From Mycolicibacter engbaekii (GTDB lineage Bacteria; Actinomycetota; Actinomycetes; Mycobacteriales; Mycobacteriaceae): a DNA stretch of 64,000 nucleotides. Both the position numbers and the translations under genes were made by a program. The stretch covers positions 1 to 64,000 of the forward strand of contig NZ_LQOT01000021.1 in the NCBI RefSeq assembly GCF_002101585.1, read 5' to 3'. Shown here piece by piece: positions 52,684 through 61,753 of this stretch (positions are counted from its first letter, which is position 1; each line of letters opens with the position of its first letter). Under the pieces are notes generated by a model, which made no database searches, was not told the DNA's origin, and worked only from the letters and a program-made list of their open reading frames with translations.

Positions 52684-54405
52684 CTAACGGCCGGCCAGCG
52701 GAGCGCTCCAGTGCACGCGGGTTCCCCCTTCGGGCTGCGAGCTGATCTCGCAGGCACCGCCCAGAAGTTGGGCGCGGGTCACCATGTTGGCCAGGCCGCT
52801 GTGGCGGTGATTGTCCGCCGGGATACCGTGCCCGTTGTCGGTGACGACGATGTTCAGACTGTCGGTCACGCTGATCGCGACGCTGACCCGAGTGGCCCCG
52901 GAGTGCCGGCAGACGTTGCTGACGGCTTCCATGATCACGGCCTCGGCGTGCTCGGCCAGTTCGTCGGCGACGAGCGTCACCGATCCGTCGACGCGCACCG
53001 TCGCGACGATGTCGCGATTCTCCGTCAGGCGCGCGACCTCATCCTGAACGCGCTTCTGGAAACCCCCGTCAAGGGCCGCCCGGGATTTGAGCCGGAAGAT
53101 CGTCGTTCGGATCTCGGCGATGATGGTCTGCAGGTCGTCGATCGTGGCGTCGAGCCGGGCGACGACCTCCGGTGAATGCGCCAGGGCCAGCGTGCCCTGC
53201 AGGTCCAGCCCAGCGGCGAACAACTGCTGGATGACGTGATCGTGCAAGTCATGGGCGATGCGTTCGCGGTCGGCCAGAATGTCGCGTTCACGCGCCCAGG
53301 CACGCCCGCGGGCCACCACGACGGCGACGGCGGCGCGACGCGCGAAGTCATACACCAGGTCCAGGTCCGACTCGTCGAAAGCGCGGTGATTCGCGTTGCG
53401 GGCGATCGCGAGCACTCCGAGCGTCTCCCCGTCGGAGCGCAGCGCCACCACCACCACCGGGCGCTGTCCGACGTCGGTGAACCCGGGGATCGGGATGTCG
53501 AGGGCTTCGGTGATCAAGGGCCTGCCGGACCGGAAGACGCTGCCGGTGGTGGAGCCGTCCACCGCGATCTTCTGGCGGATCACCTCGTCGGCGTTGAGTC
53601 CGGCTGCTGCGGCCACGGTCAGGGTTCCCACGTCGGCGATGGGCAGACTCGCGTCGGCCGGAACCATCACGATCGCCTGCTCGGCCGAGGCGAGCTCGCA
53701 GACACGCTCGGCGATGATCTGCAGTGGCTCTGATCGCATCGCCGGTCCGGTGGAGTCCGACAACAGCGCGGTGGTGATGTCGCGGCTGGCCTCGATCCAA
53801 TGCGCCGACGCGCGCAGGTGTTCCACCATACGAGCGTTGTCGACGGCGACCGCTGCCGCGGTCGCCAAAGCGACGGCCACCTTCTCGTCGGACTCGGCGA
53901 ATGTGCGGCCCGACTGCTCGTGGGTCAGGTAAAGGTTGCCGATCAGGACACCGGAGGTGATGAGGGGCACGCTGAGCAGCGCCCGCATCGGCGGATGGTG
54001 TTCGGGGAACCCGACCGCGGCCGGGTGAGCGGTCAGGTCGGCCAGCCGCAGCGGCTCGGACTCGACGAGTGAGGCGTCCAGGACGCCCTTGCCGATGGGC
54101 AGATGGCCGATCCGGCGGATCGTCTGCTCGTCGAGGCCGGCGTGGATGAACTCGATGAGATTGCCCTGCGGACCGCGGATCGCCAGAGCGCCGTAGCGCG
54201 CCGAGGTCAGCTTCATCGCGGCCACGACGACCCGGTGAAGCGTGGTGTTGAGGTGCAGGTCGGAGCCGATCTCAAGGATCACCGCGAGCAGATGCTCCAT
54301 CTGGTCCCGCGTGACGGCGAGCTCATCGAGCTGGTGATGCATGCGGTCGATGAGGGACCGATCTCCGAGCCCCCGGAACGCCGATTCGCTGTCTCCGCCG
54401 TCCAT
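52684..54405 (-). CDS. devS: DevS/DosT-family haem sensor histidine kinase
   Basis: A 573-residue redox/oxygen sensor kinase. Order: GAF-A (about 40-190), GAF-B (about 205-360), then a HisKA_3 dimerisation domain with the phosphorylated His in IAHDLHDHVIQQLF near 375, and a GHL ATPase domain (N box EAVSNVCRHSGA, G box VVTDNGHGIP). Aligned by eye with DosS, the haem-ligating His149 corresponds to the His before PPM in FPEHHPPM (about residue 137) and distal Tyr171 to the Tyr of GNLYLT (about 159). The haem-channel residue Glu87 of DosS is Ala here and His89 is Arg. Start 54405 suits GGAAAG upstream; 54414 is possible. Confidence 0.9.
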   Translation of the reverse strand: MDGGDSESAFRGLGDRSLIDRMHHQLDELAVTRDQMEHLLAVILEIGSDLHLNTTLHRVVVAAMKLTSARYGALAIRGPQGNLIEFIHAGLDEQTIRRIGHLPIGKGVLDASLVESEPLRLADLTAHPAAVGFPEHHPPMRALLSVPLITSGVLIGNLYLTHEQSGRTFAESDEKVAVALATAAAVAVDNARMVEHLRASAHWIEASRDITTALLSDSTGPAMRSEPLQIIAERVCELASAEQAIVMVPADASLPIADVGTLTVAAAAGLNADEVIRQKIAVDGSTTGSVFRSGRPLITEALDIPIPGFTDVGQRPVVVVALRSDGETLGVLAIARNANHRAFDESDLDLVYDFARRAAVAVVVARGRAWARERDILADRERIAHDLHDHVIQQLFAAGLDLQGTLALAHSPEVVARLDATIDDLQTIIAEIRTTIFRLKSRAALDGGFQKRVQDEVARLTENRDIVATVRVDGSVTLVADELAEHAEAVIMEAVSNVCRHSGATRVSVAISVTDSLNIVVTDNGHGIPADNHRHSGLANMVTRAQLLGGACEISSQPEGGTRVHWSAPLAGR

Positions 54406-54568
54406 CCGACCCATTCTTTCCGCGGAGCGAAGAGCTAGTGCCTGCAAACCGTGCGCACGCCGCAACACGGGCACACGACCGTCCAGCAATATGCTGACAC
54501 AACCACGGCCGGCAGGCGATACCTTGCTGCTCAGGCTGCTCACGGCAGGCGCGCCGGGCCCCTCGGGC

Positions 54569-55552
54569 TTACGCCGAGAGGCCTAGCACCTCGCTGGGCT
54601 CGGCAACCAGAGCGAACAGGTTTTCCACCGCCGAACGGCTGCACACCGCGGTACCCGGTGTCATCAGCATCGCCGCACCCGCCGCAATGCCCCACTGGAC
54701 TGACTTGACCAGCGGCCAGCCCCGACTCAGGCCGACGGCGATCGCGGCGACCATCGCATCGCCGGCACCGACCCCGCTGCCTCCCCGCATCCGGACGGCG
54801 GAGAATCGGTAGCTTCCCGCAGGGGCGGCAAGTAGTGCTCCCTCGGCCCCCAGCGACACGACCACGGCGGCTGCCCGTCGCTGCTCGATGAGCTGGTGGG
54901 CGGCCGTCAGCCGGTCGGTCTCGGTGACCAGGTCGCGGCCGACACATTCCGAGAGTTCCCGCACGCTGGCCTTGAGCAGGAACACCCCCGACCGGATCTG
55001 CCGCAGCCCACCTCCGGAGGTGTCGAGAATCAACGGGACTCCGGCATGCCGGCACACGTCGGCAACACGCTGGTAGTAGTTGGCGGGCACGCCGGGCGGA
55101 AGGCTGCCGCTGGCCACCACGAACCCCGCCGATGCGGTCGCCGCGCGGAGCTGGTCCAAGCAGTACACCTGTTCGGCAAACGTCATTCGGGCACCGGGCA
55201 GCACGAAGCGATACTGCCCTCCGGTGCTTTGCTCGTCGATGGTGAAGCTCTCCCTGGTCGGTTCGGCGATCGGGACGCGGGCTACGGGCACGCGGGCCTG
55301 TTCCAGTAATTCCGTGACCAACCCGCCGCTCGGTCCGCCGGCGGCCAGGATCGCCAACACGGGTGCACCGAGAACGTGCGCGATGCGGGCGACGTTGACA
55401 CCGCCCCCGCCCGGGTCGTAGCGGGCGGGCCGGCAGCGCAGCTTTTCGGTCGGGCGCACCCGGTCGATGCTGGTGGTGATGTCGAGTGCGGGATTCAACG
55501 TCAGTGTGACGATCCGCGTTGCTCGAACCGCGGACCGGGCCGGAGTCTTCAT
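54569..55552 (-). CDS. pfkB: PfkB-family carbohydrate kinase (Rv2029c type)
   Basis: A 327-residue ribokinase-fold sugar kinase related to phosphofructokinase-2. N-terminal TLTLNPALDITTSID is the 1-phosphofructokinase/tagatose-kinase pattern, GGGGVNVARIAHVLG near residue 50 binds sugar, and GGSGVGAGDAMVAAIAVGL near residue 265 contains the catalytic Asp. Fructose 6-phosphate is the likely substrate by homology, though tagatose phosphate is possible. It follows the esterase fusion gene by 29 bp, the same pairing as Rv2030c-Rv2029c in the DosR regulon. Confidence 0.9.
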   Translation of the reverse strand: MKTPARSAVRATRIVTLTLNPALDITTSIDRVRPTEKLRCRPARYDPGGGGVNVARIAHVLGAPVLAILAAGGPSGGLVTELLEQARVPVARVPIAEPTRESFTIDEQSTGGQYRFVLPGARMTFAEQVYCLDQLRAATASAGFVVASGSLPPGVPANYYQRVADVCRHAGVPLILDTSGGGLRQIRSGVFLLKASVRELSECVGRDLVTETDRLTAAHQLIEQRRAAAVVVSLGAEGALLAAPAGSYRFSAVRMRGGSGVGAGDAMVAAIAVGLSRGWPLVKSVQWGIAAGAAMLMTPGTAVCSRSAVENLFALVAEPSEVLGLSA

Positions 55553-55581
55553 GATCAACCGCTTCCGTTCGTCCGCGACGG

Positions 55582-57618
55582 CTACAGACCGCTCGGATAG
55601 GTCTCGGGGGTCTGGCCGGCGATCCAGAGGCTCGTCACCTCCAGCGGCTCCAGCGCGCGCGTCTGATCGATGTGGATGATCGCGTCGAACTGGTCGGTCG
55701 GCCGCACATGGAAGTAGTGACTTTGCCGCTCGGTCGCGGGTTGATAGATCACTCCGATGGCGCGACCCAACCGCACCGCTTCCAGCGGATCGGCGGCAGG
55801 CACCGCCGGCATGGGCACCAGGAACGCCGGTTTTCCGGTGGCATGGAAGAGATCTTCGATGCTGCCGGGCAACGCCGGGCGGACCACTTTGCGTTCGGCC
55901 GGTCCGCCCCACTCGCTGGCGGCGGTCACCGTTCCCGAATAGGTGCTGAACCCGATGAGGCGCACCTGGTCGTTGTGTCGCTCACGGACCAGCTGACCGA
56001 GGGTGAGCTGGCCGTCACCGGCCATCTCGGTGGCTCGGGCGTCCCCCACGTGGGAGTTGTGCGCCCAGACCACGATGCGGGCCGGTGCGTCGGCGTCGCG
56101 GCCGCGGTCGGCATGGGCCAGCAGCGCCTCCAGGGTCTGGGCCATGTGCCGGTCGCGGATATTCCACGACGAGACGCGGCCGCTGAACATGGTCCGGTAG
56201 TACTCCTCGGCGTTCCGGACGGTTTGGGCGTTCTGCAGCGCATAGAACAGTTCGTCTTCGGCGACCGGTCCGTCCCGCTGCACATAGTTCGCCGCGTCGC
56301 GCTGCATTTCGATCAGTTGCTCTACGGCTTCTCCCTCGCATGACGGACCGGCGCCGAACGCCGCACCGAATCCGTACGCCTGGCCGTCGTCGGCGCAGGC
56401 ATGGTCGAAGCAGGCGTAGCGCGCGCGGGCCCGCTCCGCCGCGACCGGGTCGACGGTGTCCAGGTAGGTGATCACTTCGTCGATCGAGCGATGCAGGCTG
56501 TACAGGTCAAGCCCGTAGAAGCCGGTTTGGCGCCGATCGTCCGATCTGCGGTCCCGGTTGTGGGCGCGTAGCCAATCGACGAATCCGGCGACCACCGTGT
56601 TGCGCCACATCCAGGCCGGGAATCGCTGAAAGCCGCTCAGCGCGGCATCGGCGGTCTGGTCCTCGCCGAGGCCCCGGACGTAGCGGTTCACCCGGTAGGC
56701 ATCCGGCCAGTCCGCCTCGGCGGCCACCGCGCAGAAGCCCTTCGCTGTGATCAGCCACTTCGTGATCTCGGCGCGGGCGGCGTAGAACTCGTGCGTGCCG
56801 TGCGAGCTTTCGCCGATCAACACGATCCGCGCATCGCCGATCAGCTCTTCCAGCGCAACCTGTGGGGGGACCCCGGCCGGTGCCTCCACGGCGACACCGC
56901 CGACGATCTGCGCGGCGGTCGGCGCCGCGGGTGCCTGGTGCCGGGTGGTCGGGGTGGTCAGAAGCCGGCGGACCTCTTCGTCGGTGACCTGGGTGAAGTC
57001 CCAGAACGATTCGCCGACGGCGAAGAAGGGGGTGGGCATCGTGGCGCAGACCACCTCGTCGACGAGGCCGGCGAACTCCCGGCAGGTCGATTCGGGGGCT
57101 GCCGGAACGGCGACGACCAGACGGGCCGGTTCGGCGTCCCGCAGCGCCTGCACCGCGGCGAACATGCTCGCGCCGGTGGCCAGCCCGTCGTCGACCAGGA
57201 TGACGGTCCGGCCGGCCACGTCGCGGGGCGGGCGATCACCGCGATAGGCGGCCTCCCGGCGGGACAGCTCCCGGCCTTCCCGGTCGGCGATGTCGCGTAG
57301 CTGTTGCGGCGTGATCTTCAGGGCGCGCACCATGTCGTCGTTGACCACCACGCGGCCCCCGCTGGCCAGCGCGCCCACCGCGAATTCCTCGTGGCCGGGC
57401 GCTCCGAGTTTGCGCACGATGAACGCGTCCAGAGGGGCCCGGAGCGCCGCCGCGACTTCCCACGCGACCGGGATTCCGCCGCGCGCCAGGCCGAGGACGA
57501 TCACGTCGTCACGGTCTCGGTAGGCCTCGAGCAGATCGGCCAGCACCTGGCCGGCTTCGGTGCGGTCACGGAATATGCGCCGCGGTTGCCGCCTTCGGAC
57601 TTCGGCTGCGCTCGTCAT
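55582..57618 (-). CDS. Phosphoribosyltransferase-erythromycin esterase fusion (Rv2030c type)
   Basis: A 678-residue fusion. Residues about 15-215 are a type I phosphoribosyltransferase with the PRPP loop [22 protein letters not shown] near 140. Residues about 245-660 are an erythromycin-esterase-like domain: [22 protein letters not shown] near 275, [17 protein letters not shown], and [16 protein letters not shown] near 520, holding the conserved Glu and His residues. Its M. tuberculosis homologue is a DosR regulon member of unknown substrate. Expression is probably driven by the paired boxes at 57703-57738, about 85-120 bp upstream of the start. Confidence 0.9.
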   Translation of the reverse strand: MTSAAEVRRRQPRRIFRDRTEAGQVLADLLEAYRDRDDVIVLGLARGGIPVAWEVAAALRAPLDAFIVRKLGAPGHEEFAVGALASGGRVVVNDDMVRALKITPQQLRDIADREGRELSRREAAYRGDRPPRDVAGRTVILVDDGLATGASMFAAVQALRDAEPARLVVAVPAAPESTCREFAGLVDEVVCATMPTPFFAVGESFWDFTQVTDEEVRRLLTTPTTRHQAPAAPTAAQIVGGVAVEAPAGVPPQVALEELIGDARIVLIGESSHGTHEFYAARAEITKWLITAKGFCAVAAEADWPDAYRVNRYVRGLGEDQTADAALSGFQRFPAWMWRNTVVAGFVDWLRAHNRDRRSDDRRQTGFYGLDLYSLHRSIDEVITYLDTVDPVAAERARARYACFDHACADDGQAYGFGAAFGAGPSCEGEAVEQLIEMQRDAANYVQRDGPVAEDELFYALQNAQTVRNAEEYYRTMFSGRVSSWNIRDRHMAQTLEALLAHADRGRDADAPARIVVWAHNSHVGDARATEMAGDGQLTLGQLVRERHNDQVRLIGFSTYSGTVTAASEWGGPAERKVVRPALPGSIEDLFHATGKPAFLVPMPAVPAADPLEAVRLGRAIGVIYQPATERQSHYFHVRPTDQFDAIIHIDQTRALEPLEVTSLWIAGQTPETYPSGL

Positions 57619-57702
57619 CGCAGTTCACCGGTCATGGCGCCATCTCCGATTGGTCTAGGACTGACAACACTGATCTGACCCAGTGGGGGCCGGGTCGGGG
57701 AA

Positions 57703-57738
57703 GGGCATGAGGTCCCGATTCCAGGGGCCGTTGGTCGA
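57703..57738 (-). promoter_or_regulatory. Tandem DosR-box-like sites for the esterase fusion gene
   Basis: On the minus strand the 14-bp cores are TCGACCAACGGCCC (57725-57738) and GGGACCTCATGCCC (57703-57716), 22 bp apart. GACCAACGGCCC is identical to the core in the acg promoter at 60691. Each fits the DosR consensus imperfectly (the second at 10 of 14 core positions), but the repeated spacing strengthens the call. Confidence 0.6.
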
Positions 57739-57838
57739 AGGATCTCGGAACCGTTCTGGCCCGGTGGTGACGACCATGAATTTTGTCGCCGGCGCAGGAC
57801 GCCGGATTCGTCTGGATGACGACGAATACCCCTACGGC

Positions 57839-57858
57839 GTGGGGACTTCCGGCCCTGC
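57839..57858 (+). promoter_or_regulatory. DosR-box-like site for hspX
   Basis: The core GGGACTTCCGGCCC (57842-57855) matches 11 of 14 positions of the DosR core, and differs at two bases from the M. tuberculosis hspX box as I remember it (GGGACTTCTGTCCC). It is centred about 74 bp upstream of the hspX ATG. Confidence 0.7.
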
Positions 57859-57922
57859 CCGCCGGAGCCACATGCGAGTCGAATCAAGAGATCGACCAGA
57901 CCACAAAGATCCGAGGACCATC

Positions 57923-58360
57923 ATGAAAAACCTCCCCGCCGCCAACGCTTCGCGCCGTTCCCTGCTTCCGGGACTCGTCGAGCTGTTCAGCGGATTTCCG
58001 TCCTGGGCCGGTCAATGGCCCGCGCCGGAAGAACACCTCATCCGCCTCGAAGACCAGGTGGAAGACGGGCACTACGTCGTTCGGGCCGAACTACCGGGTA
58101 TGGATCCCGCCAAGGACATCGACATCACCGTTCGCGACGGCCGCCTGACCATCAAGGCCGAGCGCACCGAGAAGAACCAGGGCGAAGGGCGTTCGGAGTT
58201 CTCCTACGGCTCCTTCACCCGATCCGTCTCGCTGCCCCCCGGCGCCAACGAGGAAGACATCAGCGCCTCCTACGACAAGGGGATTCTGACGGTCTCGGTG
58301 GCGGTTCCCAAGCCGGCCGCACCAGCCGAGAAGCACATCAAGGTCAAAGCCGCCAGCTGA
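57923..58360 (+). CDS. hspX: HspX-like small heat shock protein (alpha-crystallin)
   Basis: A 145-residue Hsp20 chaperone, the same size as M. tuberculosis HspX/Acr (144). Residues about 35-135 are the alpha-crystallin domain: LEDQVEDGHYVVRAELPGMDP, then GRLTIKAERTEK and the closing GILTVSVAVPKP motif. The N-terminal arm has SLLPGLVELFSGFPSW. It forms oligomers that hold unfolded proteins during hypoxic dormancy. ATG at 57923 has GAGGA at 57913. A strong DosR-like box lies upstream and a strong terminator hairpin follows the stop. Confidence 0.93.
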   Translation: MKNLPAANASRRSLLPGLVELFSGFPSWAGQWPAPEEHLIRLEDQVEDGHYVVRAELPGMDPAKDIDITVRDGRLTIKAERTEKNQGEGRSEFSYGSFTRSVSLPPGANEEDISASYDKGILTVSVAVPKPAAPAEKHIKVKAAS

Positions 58361-58380
58361 CCCCGGCACGCAGCGCTGGA

Positions 58381-58425
58381 CAGTGGCGCGGCGTGGCGTC
58401 CGCCCCGCGGACCGCCGCGCCACTG
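58381..58425. terminator. Two-tier hairpin terminator after hspX
   Basis: The outer 13-bp perfect stem CAGTGGCGCGGCG/CGCCGCGCCACTG encloses a second perfect stem GTCCGC-CCC-GCGGAC (58398-58412), separated on the left by TGGC only. It lies in the 97-bp gap between the convergent hspX and the hypD remnant and would act in both directions. Confidence 0.65.
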
Positions 58426-58457
58426 CGCAGTGCTTCCCGAAGCCACCCCAAGTCAGA

Positions 58458-59362
58458 TCAAGCCCCGCGTCCTGCTGCCGCGTCGCCGAGCCGGCCATAG
58501 TTGTAGTAGGCCGCGCATGCCCCCTCCGGGGACACCATGCACGTCCCGATCGGGGTTTCGGGGGTACACGCCGTGCCGAATACCTTGCACTCCCATGGTT
58601 TGAGCACCCCCTTGAGCACCTCACCACACTGACATGCCTTCGGATCGGCGACGCGGACAGCGGGCATCGAGAACTGCTCTTCGGCGTCGAACTCAGCGAA
58701 ATCGGGGCGTAGACGCAGGGCGCTTTGGGAGATGAAGCCCAATCCACGCCATTCGAAATACGAGCGAAGCGCGAACACCTGAGCCATCAACGCCAGCGCG
58801 GCCGGATTGCCGCCGCTGCGAACCACCCGGCAATACTGGTTCTCGATCTCGCAGCGGCCCTCCCGAAGCTGGGTGAGCAGCATGGCCACGGCCGCCAGGA
58901 TGTCCAGCGGTTCGAAACCACTGATCACCAATGGCTTTCGATAGACCTCCGCGACGAACCGGTAGGGCTTGTCCCCCACCACGGTCGAAACGTGACCCGG
59001 TCCGATGAAGCCGGAAAGCCGAAGGTCGGCCGACTGCAGAATCGCCTTGATCGGGGGAATGATCAGTACGTGGTTGCAGAACACGGTGAAATTGGTCAGG
59101 CCCAGTTCACGGGCGCGAAGCAGCGTCACCGCTGTTGACGGCGCCGTGGTCTCGAAGCCGACCGCGAAAAACACCACCCGTTTGCCCGGGTGTCGCGCGG
59201 CGATCTCGAGTGAATCCAGGGGCGAGTAGACGAACCGGACATCGGCGCCTCGGGCCTTTGCGTCCAGCAGGCTTCCGTGCGATCCGGGCACCCGCATCAT
59301 GTCGCCGAAGCAGGTGAAGATGACGTCGGGCTGCCCGGCCAGCCAGATGGCGTCGTCGATAC
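58458..59362 (-). pseudogene. hypD: hypD, 5'-truncated [NiFe]-hydrogenase maturation gene
   Basis: About 300 codons of HypD survive, from [20 protein letters not shown] through FFAVGFETTAPSTAV and VISGFEPLDILAAV to the C-terminal cysteine cluster (ACQCGEVLKG, FGTACTPETPIGTCMVSPEGAC). The first 80 or so residues, which carry the GGQTH and GPGCPVC catalytic cysteines of intact HypD, are absent. Upstream of about 59362 the sequence is the 5' end of the hydrogenase gamma subunit gene in another frame, so there is no fusion protein and no obvious start. Without these cysteines HypD cannot build the Fe(CN)2CO centre. Confidence 0.85.
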
Positions 59363-59457
59363 GGCCCCACGACCCGGCTCCGGACCCGGTAGGGCACCGG
59401 GGCCATCGGCGATCGCGGCGGGATCTGCGGTTCACCACGGTCCCCGCTGTCAAGCAT
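59363..59457 (-). pseudogene. hyhG: hyhG 5' fragment, group 3b hydrogenase gamma subunit
   Basis: Thirty codons remain: an ATG at 59457 overlapping the beta subunit stop, followed by [15 protein letters not shown], the usual N-terminus of the FAD/NAD(P)-binding gamma subunit of sulfhydrogenase-type hydrogenases. Homology ends at about 59362-59370, where hypD sequence begins. In this frame translation would run on through hypD out of frame to 59107. The identification rests on the short PYRVRxRVV motif and on the position directly after the beta gene. Confidence 0.65.
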
Positions 59458-60634
59458 CGCCGTTCGCCCGGGCCATCTTGTTCATCTCTTCGGTGATGTC
59501 GATGCCGGTGGGACACCAGGCAATGCAGCGTCCGCAACCGACACAACCCGACATCCCGAACTGGTCGTGCCAGGTGCCCAGCTTGTGGGTCAGCCACTGC
59601 CGGTAGCGCGAAGCGCCGGATTGCCGGACGCTTCCGCCGTGCAGGTAGGAGAAGTCCATCTCGAAACACGATGCCCAGGTCTGCCACCGCTCGGCATGAT
59701 CGCCACGCACGTCACTGACGTCTTCGGTACTCGTGCAGAAACACGTGGGACACACCATCGTGCAGTTTCCGCACGTCAAGCAGCGGCTTGCCACCTCCTC
59801 CCACTGCGGTGACTCGCGCGATCGGCCCAGCAGACTCCTCAGATCTGCCTCGGGCATGGATCGACCCATCTGATCCGCGGCGGCTTCGACGTGAGCGTGC
59901 GCCGTGTCGATCTCGGCGACGGTGGCTTCGCGGTGCGGCACCGCCGCCAAGACCTCGGCGCCTTCCGGGCTGCCGCTGTAGGCAACGTACGTCGCGGAGT
60001 CTCCCTCGCACAGTTCGCTGAGCACCAGGTCATATCCCGGCCCGACCGACGGTCCGGTGCCCATCGAGGCGCAGAAGCAAAGCCCGCCCGGCTCGGTGCA
60101 GTTCACCCCGACCACAAAGATCCGGCGGCGGCGTTGGGCATATGCGGTGTTGGGGTAGGCCGAACCACCGAGTACGCGGTCCAAAGTGGCGATCGCCGCC
60201 ATGTCACAGCCCCGCACCCCGAGGAATGCGTACCGGGCAGGTGGCTCCTCGGGTGCACTGACCGCGGTGCCGTCCCGGCCGGCCGACCACAGCAGCTGCC
60301 TCGGCGGATGCAGGAACTGCTTCCACGACTGCGCTCCGGTGCAATGGCCGAAGGCGGCCTGGTCCGCACGGCGCCGTATCCGATAGCGGCCGGGAGCGAC
60401 GTCGACGCCCCAGCCGCGGGGCAGATCGTCGGCCGAACCCAACTCGGCAAGCACGATGGCGCTGTCCCGCAGTGTCGGACCCACCACGCGGTAACCGCGC
60501 TCGATCAGCACATCGACGAGGTGGTGAAGTCCGGCCGTGTCGACCAACGCGGCGGGGTTGCTACCCCGGGAGTCCACCGGCTCATCATCCTCCGCCGCGG
60601 CACCGACGACAAGATCCCTCGACTTGTCCGCCAT
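59450..60634 (-). CDS. hyhB: Group 3b [NiFe] hydrogenase beta subunit (4Fe-4S, AsrA-like), orphaned
   Basis: A 394-residue iron-sulfur protein of the sulfhydrogenase beta / anaerobic sulfite reductase A type. The C-terminal third has two ferredoxin-type motifs: [16 protein letters not shown] near residue 300 and [14 protein letters not shown] near 370. The front part has [17 protein letters not shown] and [20 protein letters not shown], also family-specific. It would carry electrons between the gamma flavin subunit and the NiFe core, but the gamma gene is truncated and no small, large or other Hyp genes are present here, so it has no visible partner. ATG at 60634 is chosen; upstream GTG 60640 and ATG 60655 are possible. 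Confidence 0.85.
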   Translation of the reverse strand: MADKSRDLVVGAAAEDDEPVDSRGSNPAALVDTAGLHHLVDVLIERGYRVVGPTLRDSAIVLAELGSADDLPRGWGVDVAPGRYRIRRRADQAAFGHCTGAQSWKQFLHPPRQLLWSAGRDGTAVSAPEEPPARYAFLGVRGCDMAAIATLDRVLGGSAYPNTAYAQRRRRIFVVGVNCTEPGGLCFCASMGTGPSVGPGYDLVLSELCEGDSATYVAYSGSPEGAEVLAAVPHREATVAEIDTAHAHVEAAADQMGRSMPEADLRSLLGRSRESPQWEEVASRCLTCGNCTMVCPTCFCTSTEDVSDVRGDHAERWQTWASCFEMDFSYLHGGSVRQSGASRYRQWLTHKLGTWHDQFGMSGCVGCGRCIAWCPTGIDITEEMNKMARANGDA

Positions 60635-60667
60635 GGCCACGTCATCGCCCGTCATGGGGCCGAGGGC

Positions 60668-60705
60668 GGGCCGATCGGCGCTGCGCTGAGGACCAACGGC
60701 CCTAA
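60668..60705. promoter_or_regulatory. Paired DosR-box-like sites between hyhB and acg
   Basis: Cores GGGCCGATCGGCGC (60668-60681) and AGGACCAACGGCCC (60689-60702) lie 21 bp apart. The 20-mer at 60686-60705 matches 14 of 20 positions of the DosR consensus by my count. They lie 34-71 bp upstream of hyhB and 56-93 bp upstream of acg, so they could control both. Confidence 0.65.
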
Positions 60706-60760
60706 CACCGGCTCCGGGCGCCGCAGAACTATTGAGTCCAGGTGCAGATCGGAGGTCGAG

Positions 60761-61744
60761 ATGCTCACCGTGCGGGTGGAAACCGAGGCCGTCAAGGATG
60801 CCGTGCGCGCGGCATGCCGCGCCCCGTCGCTGCACAACATCCAGCCGTGGCAGTGGGTCCTGGAAGCCGACCGCCTGCAACTGTTCCTCGACGAGAGCCG
60901 GGTCCTGCCGTCCGATCACGCCGGCCGGGAAGCGACGATCGGTTGCGGCGCGGCGCTGGATCATCTCCGGGTGGCGATGGCCGCAACCGGCCTGCATGCC
61001 AACGTCGATCGCTTTCCCAATCCCAACAATCCCAACCATCTCGCATCGATCCAGTTCGACAAGATGAGCTATGTCACCGAAGGGCATCGATGCCGGGCAG
61101 CGGCGATCTGGGTACGGCGCAGCGACAGGCTGCCGTTGTCGCCACCGCCCAACTGGGCGGCCTTCGAGCCGCTCCTACGGTCGCGCCTTGAGGAATACGC
61201 GGTCGACCTCGACGTCCTGCCCGAGAATTCCCGCCCCCGACTGGCCTACGCGTCGCAGTTCGCCGAATCGCTGCGGCTCTACGACGCGACCTACCACGCG
61301 GAGTTACACCGGTGGACAACGCCATTCGAAGCCTCCACCGGCGTCCCGTACAGCTCCCTGCCCTCGGACGCAGAAGGCGGCCGGGTCGATGTCGGTCGCG
61401 CCTTTCCCGGACTGCACCATGGTGATCGACGGGCGCAGATCCAGCGTGATCAGGCGACCATCGTGGTGCTGTCCACGCGCTCCGACCTGCGCGCCGACGC
61501 GTTGATCGTCGGCGAGGCCCTCTCGGCCGTCCTGCTGGAGTGCACCATGTCGGGCCTGGCCACCTGTCCGCTGACGCATCTCACCGAAGTTCAGGTGACC
61601 AGGGACATTGTCGAGACATTGGTGGGCCGCAACGCCTTTCCTCAGATCCTGGTCCGGATCGGACAGGCACCCGGCACCGAGGAACCCCTGCCCCGCACGC
61701 GGCGCCGGCCGCTGTCCGACGTGCTTTCCATCCACAGCGGGTAG
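60761..61744 (+). CDS. acg: Acg-family nitroreductase-like protein (Rv2032/Rv3131 type)
   Basis: A 327-residue protein of the mycobacterial Acg family, flavin-binding nitroreductase homologues known from the DosR regulon. CRAPSLHNIQPWQW near residue 18 is the family signature and the FMN-phosphate region. The ATIGCGAALDHLRVA and ECTMSGLATCPLTHLTEV stretches are also conserved. In M. tuberculosis Acg a lid covers the flavin and the protein is thought to sequester FMN; this copy has the same length. GGAGG lies five nt before the ATG. It heads a run of three genes ending in devR. Confidence 0.9.
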   Translation: MLTVRVETEAVKDAVRAACRAPSLHNIQPWQWVLEADRLQLFLDESRVLPSDHAGREATIGCGAALDHLRVAMAATGLHANVDRFPNPNNPNHLASIQFDKMSYVTEGHRCRAAAIWVRRSDRLPLSPPPNWAAFEPLLRSRLEEYAVDLDVLPENSRPRLAYASQFAESLRLYDATYHAELHRWTTPFEASTGVPYSSLPSDAEGGRVDVGRAFPGLHHGDRRAQIQRDQATIVVLSTRSDLRADALIVGEALSAVLLECTMSGLATCPLTHLTEVQVTRDIVETLVGRNAFPQILVRIGQAPGTEEPLPRTRRRPLSDVLSIHSG

Positions 61745-61753
61745 CGCGGGCTT

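Larger units (their letters stand above)
57619..57922. other. 304-bp divergent promoter region between the esterase fusion and hspX
   Basis: This is the longest non-coding stretch in the window. It contains two DosR-box-like sites facing the esterase gene and one facing hspX (listed separately), plus GAGGA ahead of the hspX ATG. I see no small ORF with good coding character in it. Confidence 0.7.

Noticed and set aside
59107..59457. A short functional gene starting at the hyhG ATG
   Set aside because: Only the first 30 codons are gamma-subunit sequence; the rest is hypD read out of frame and has no protein-like features.
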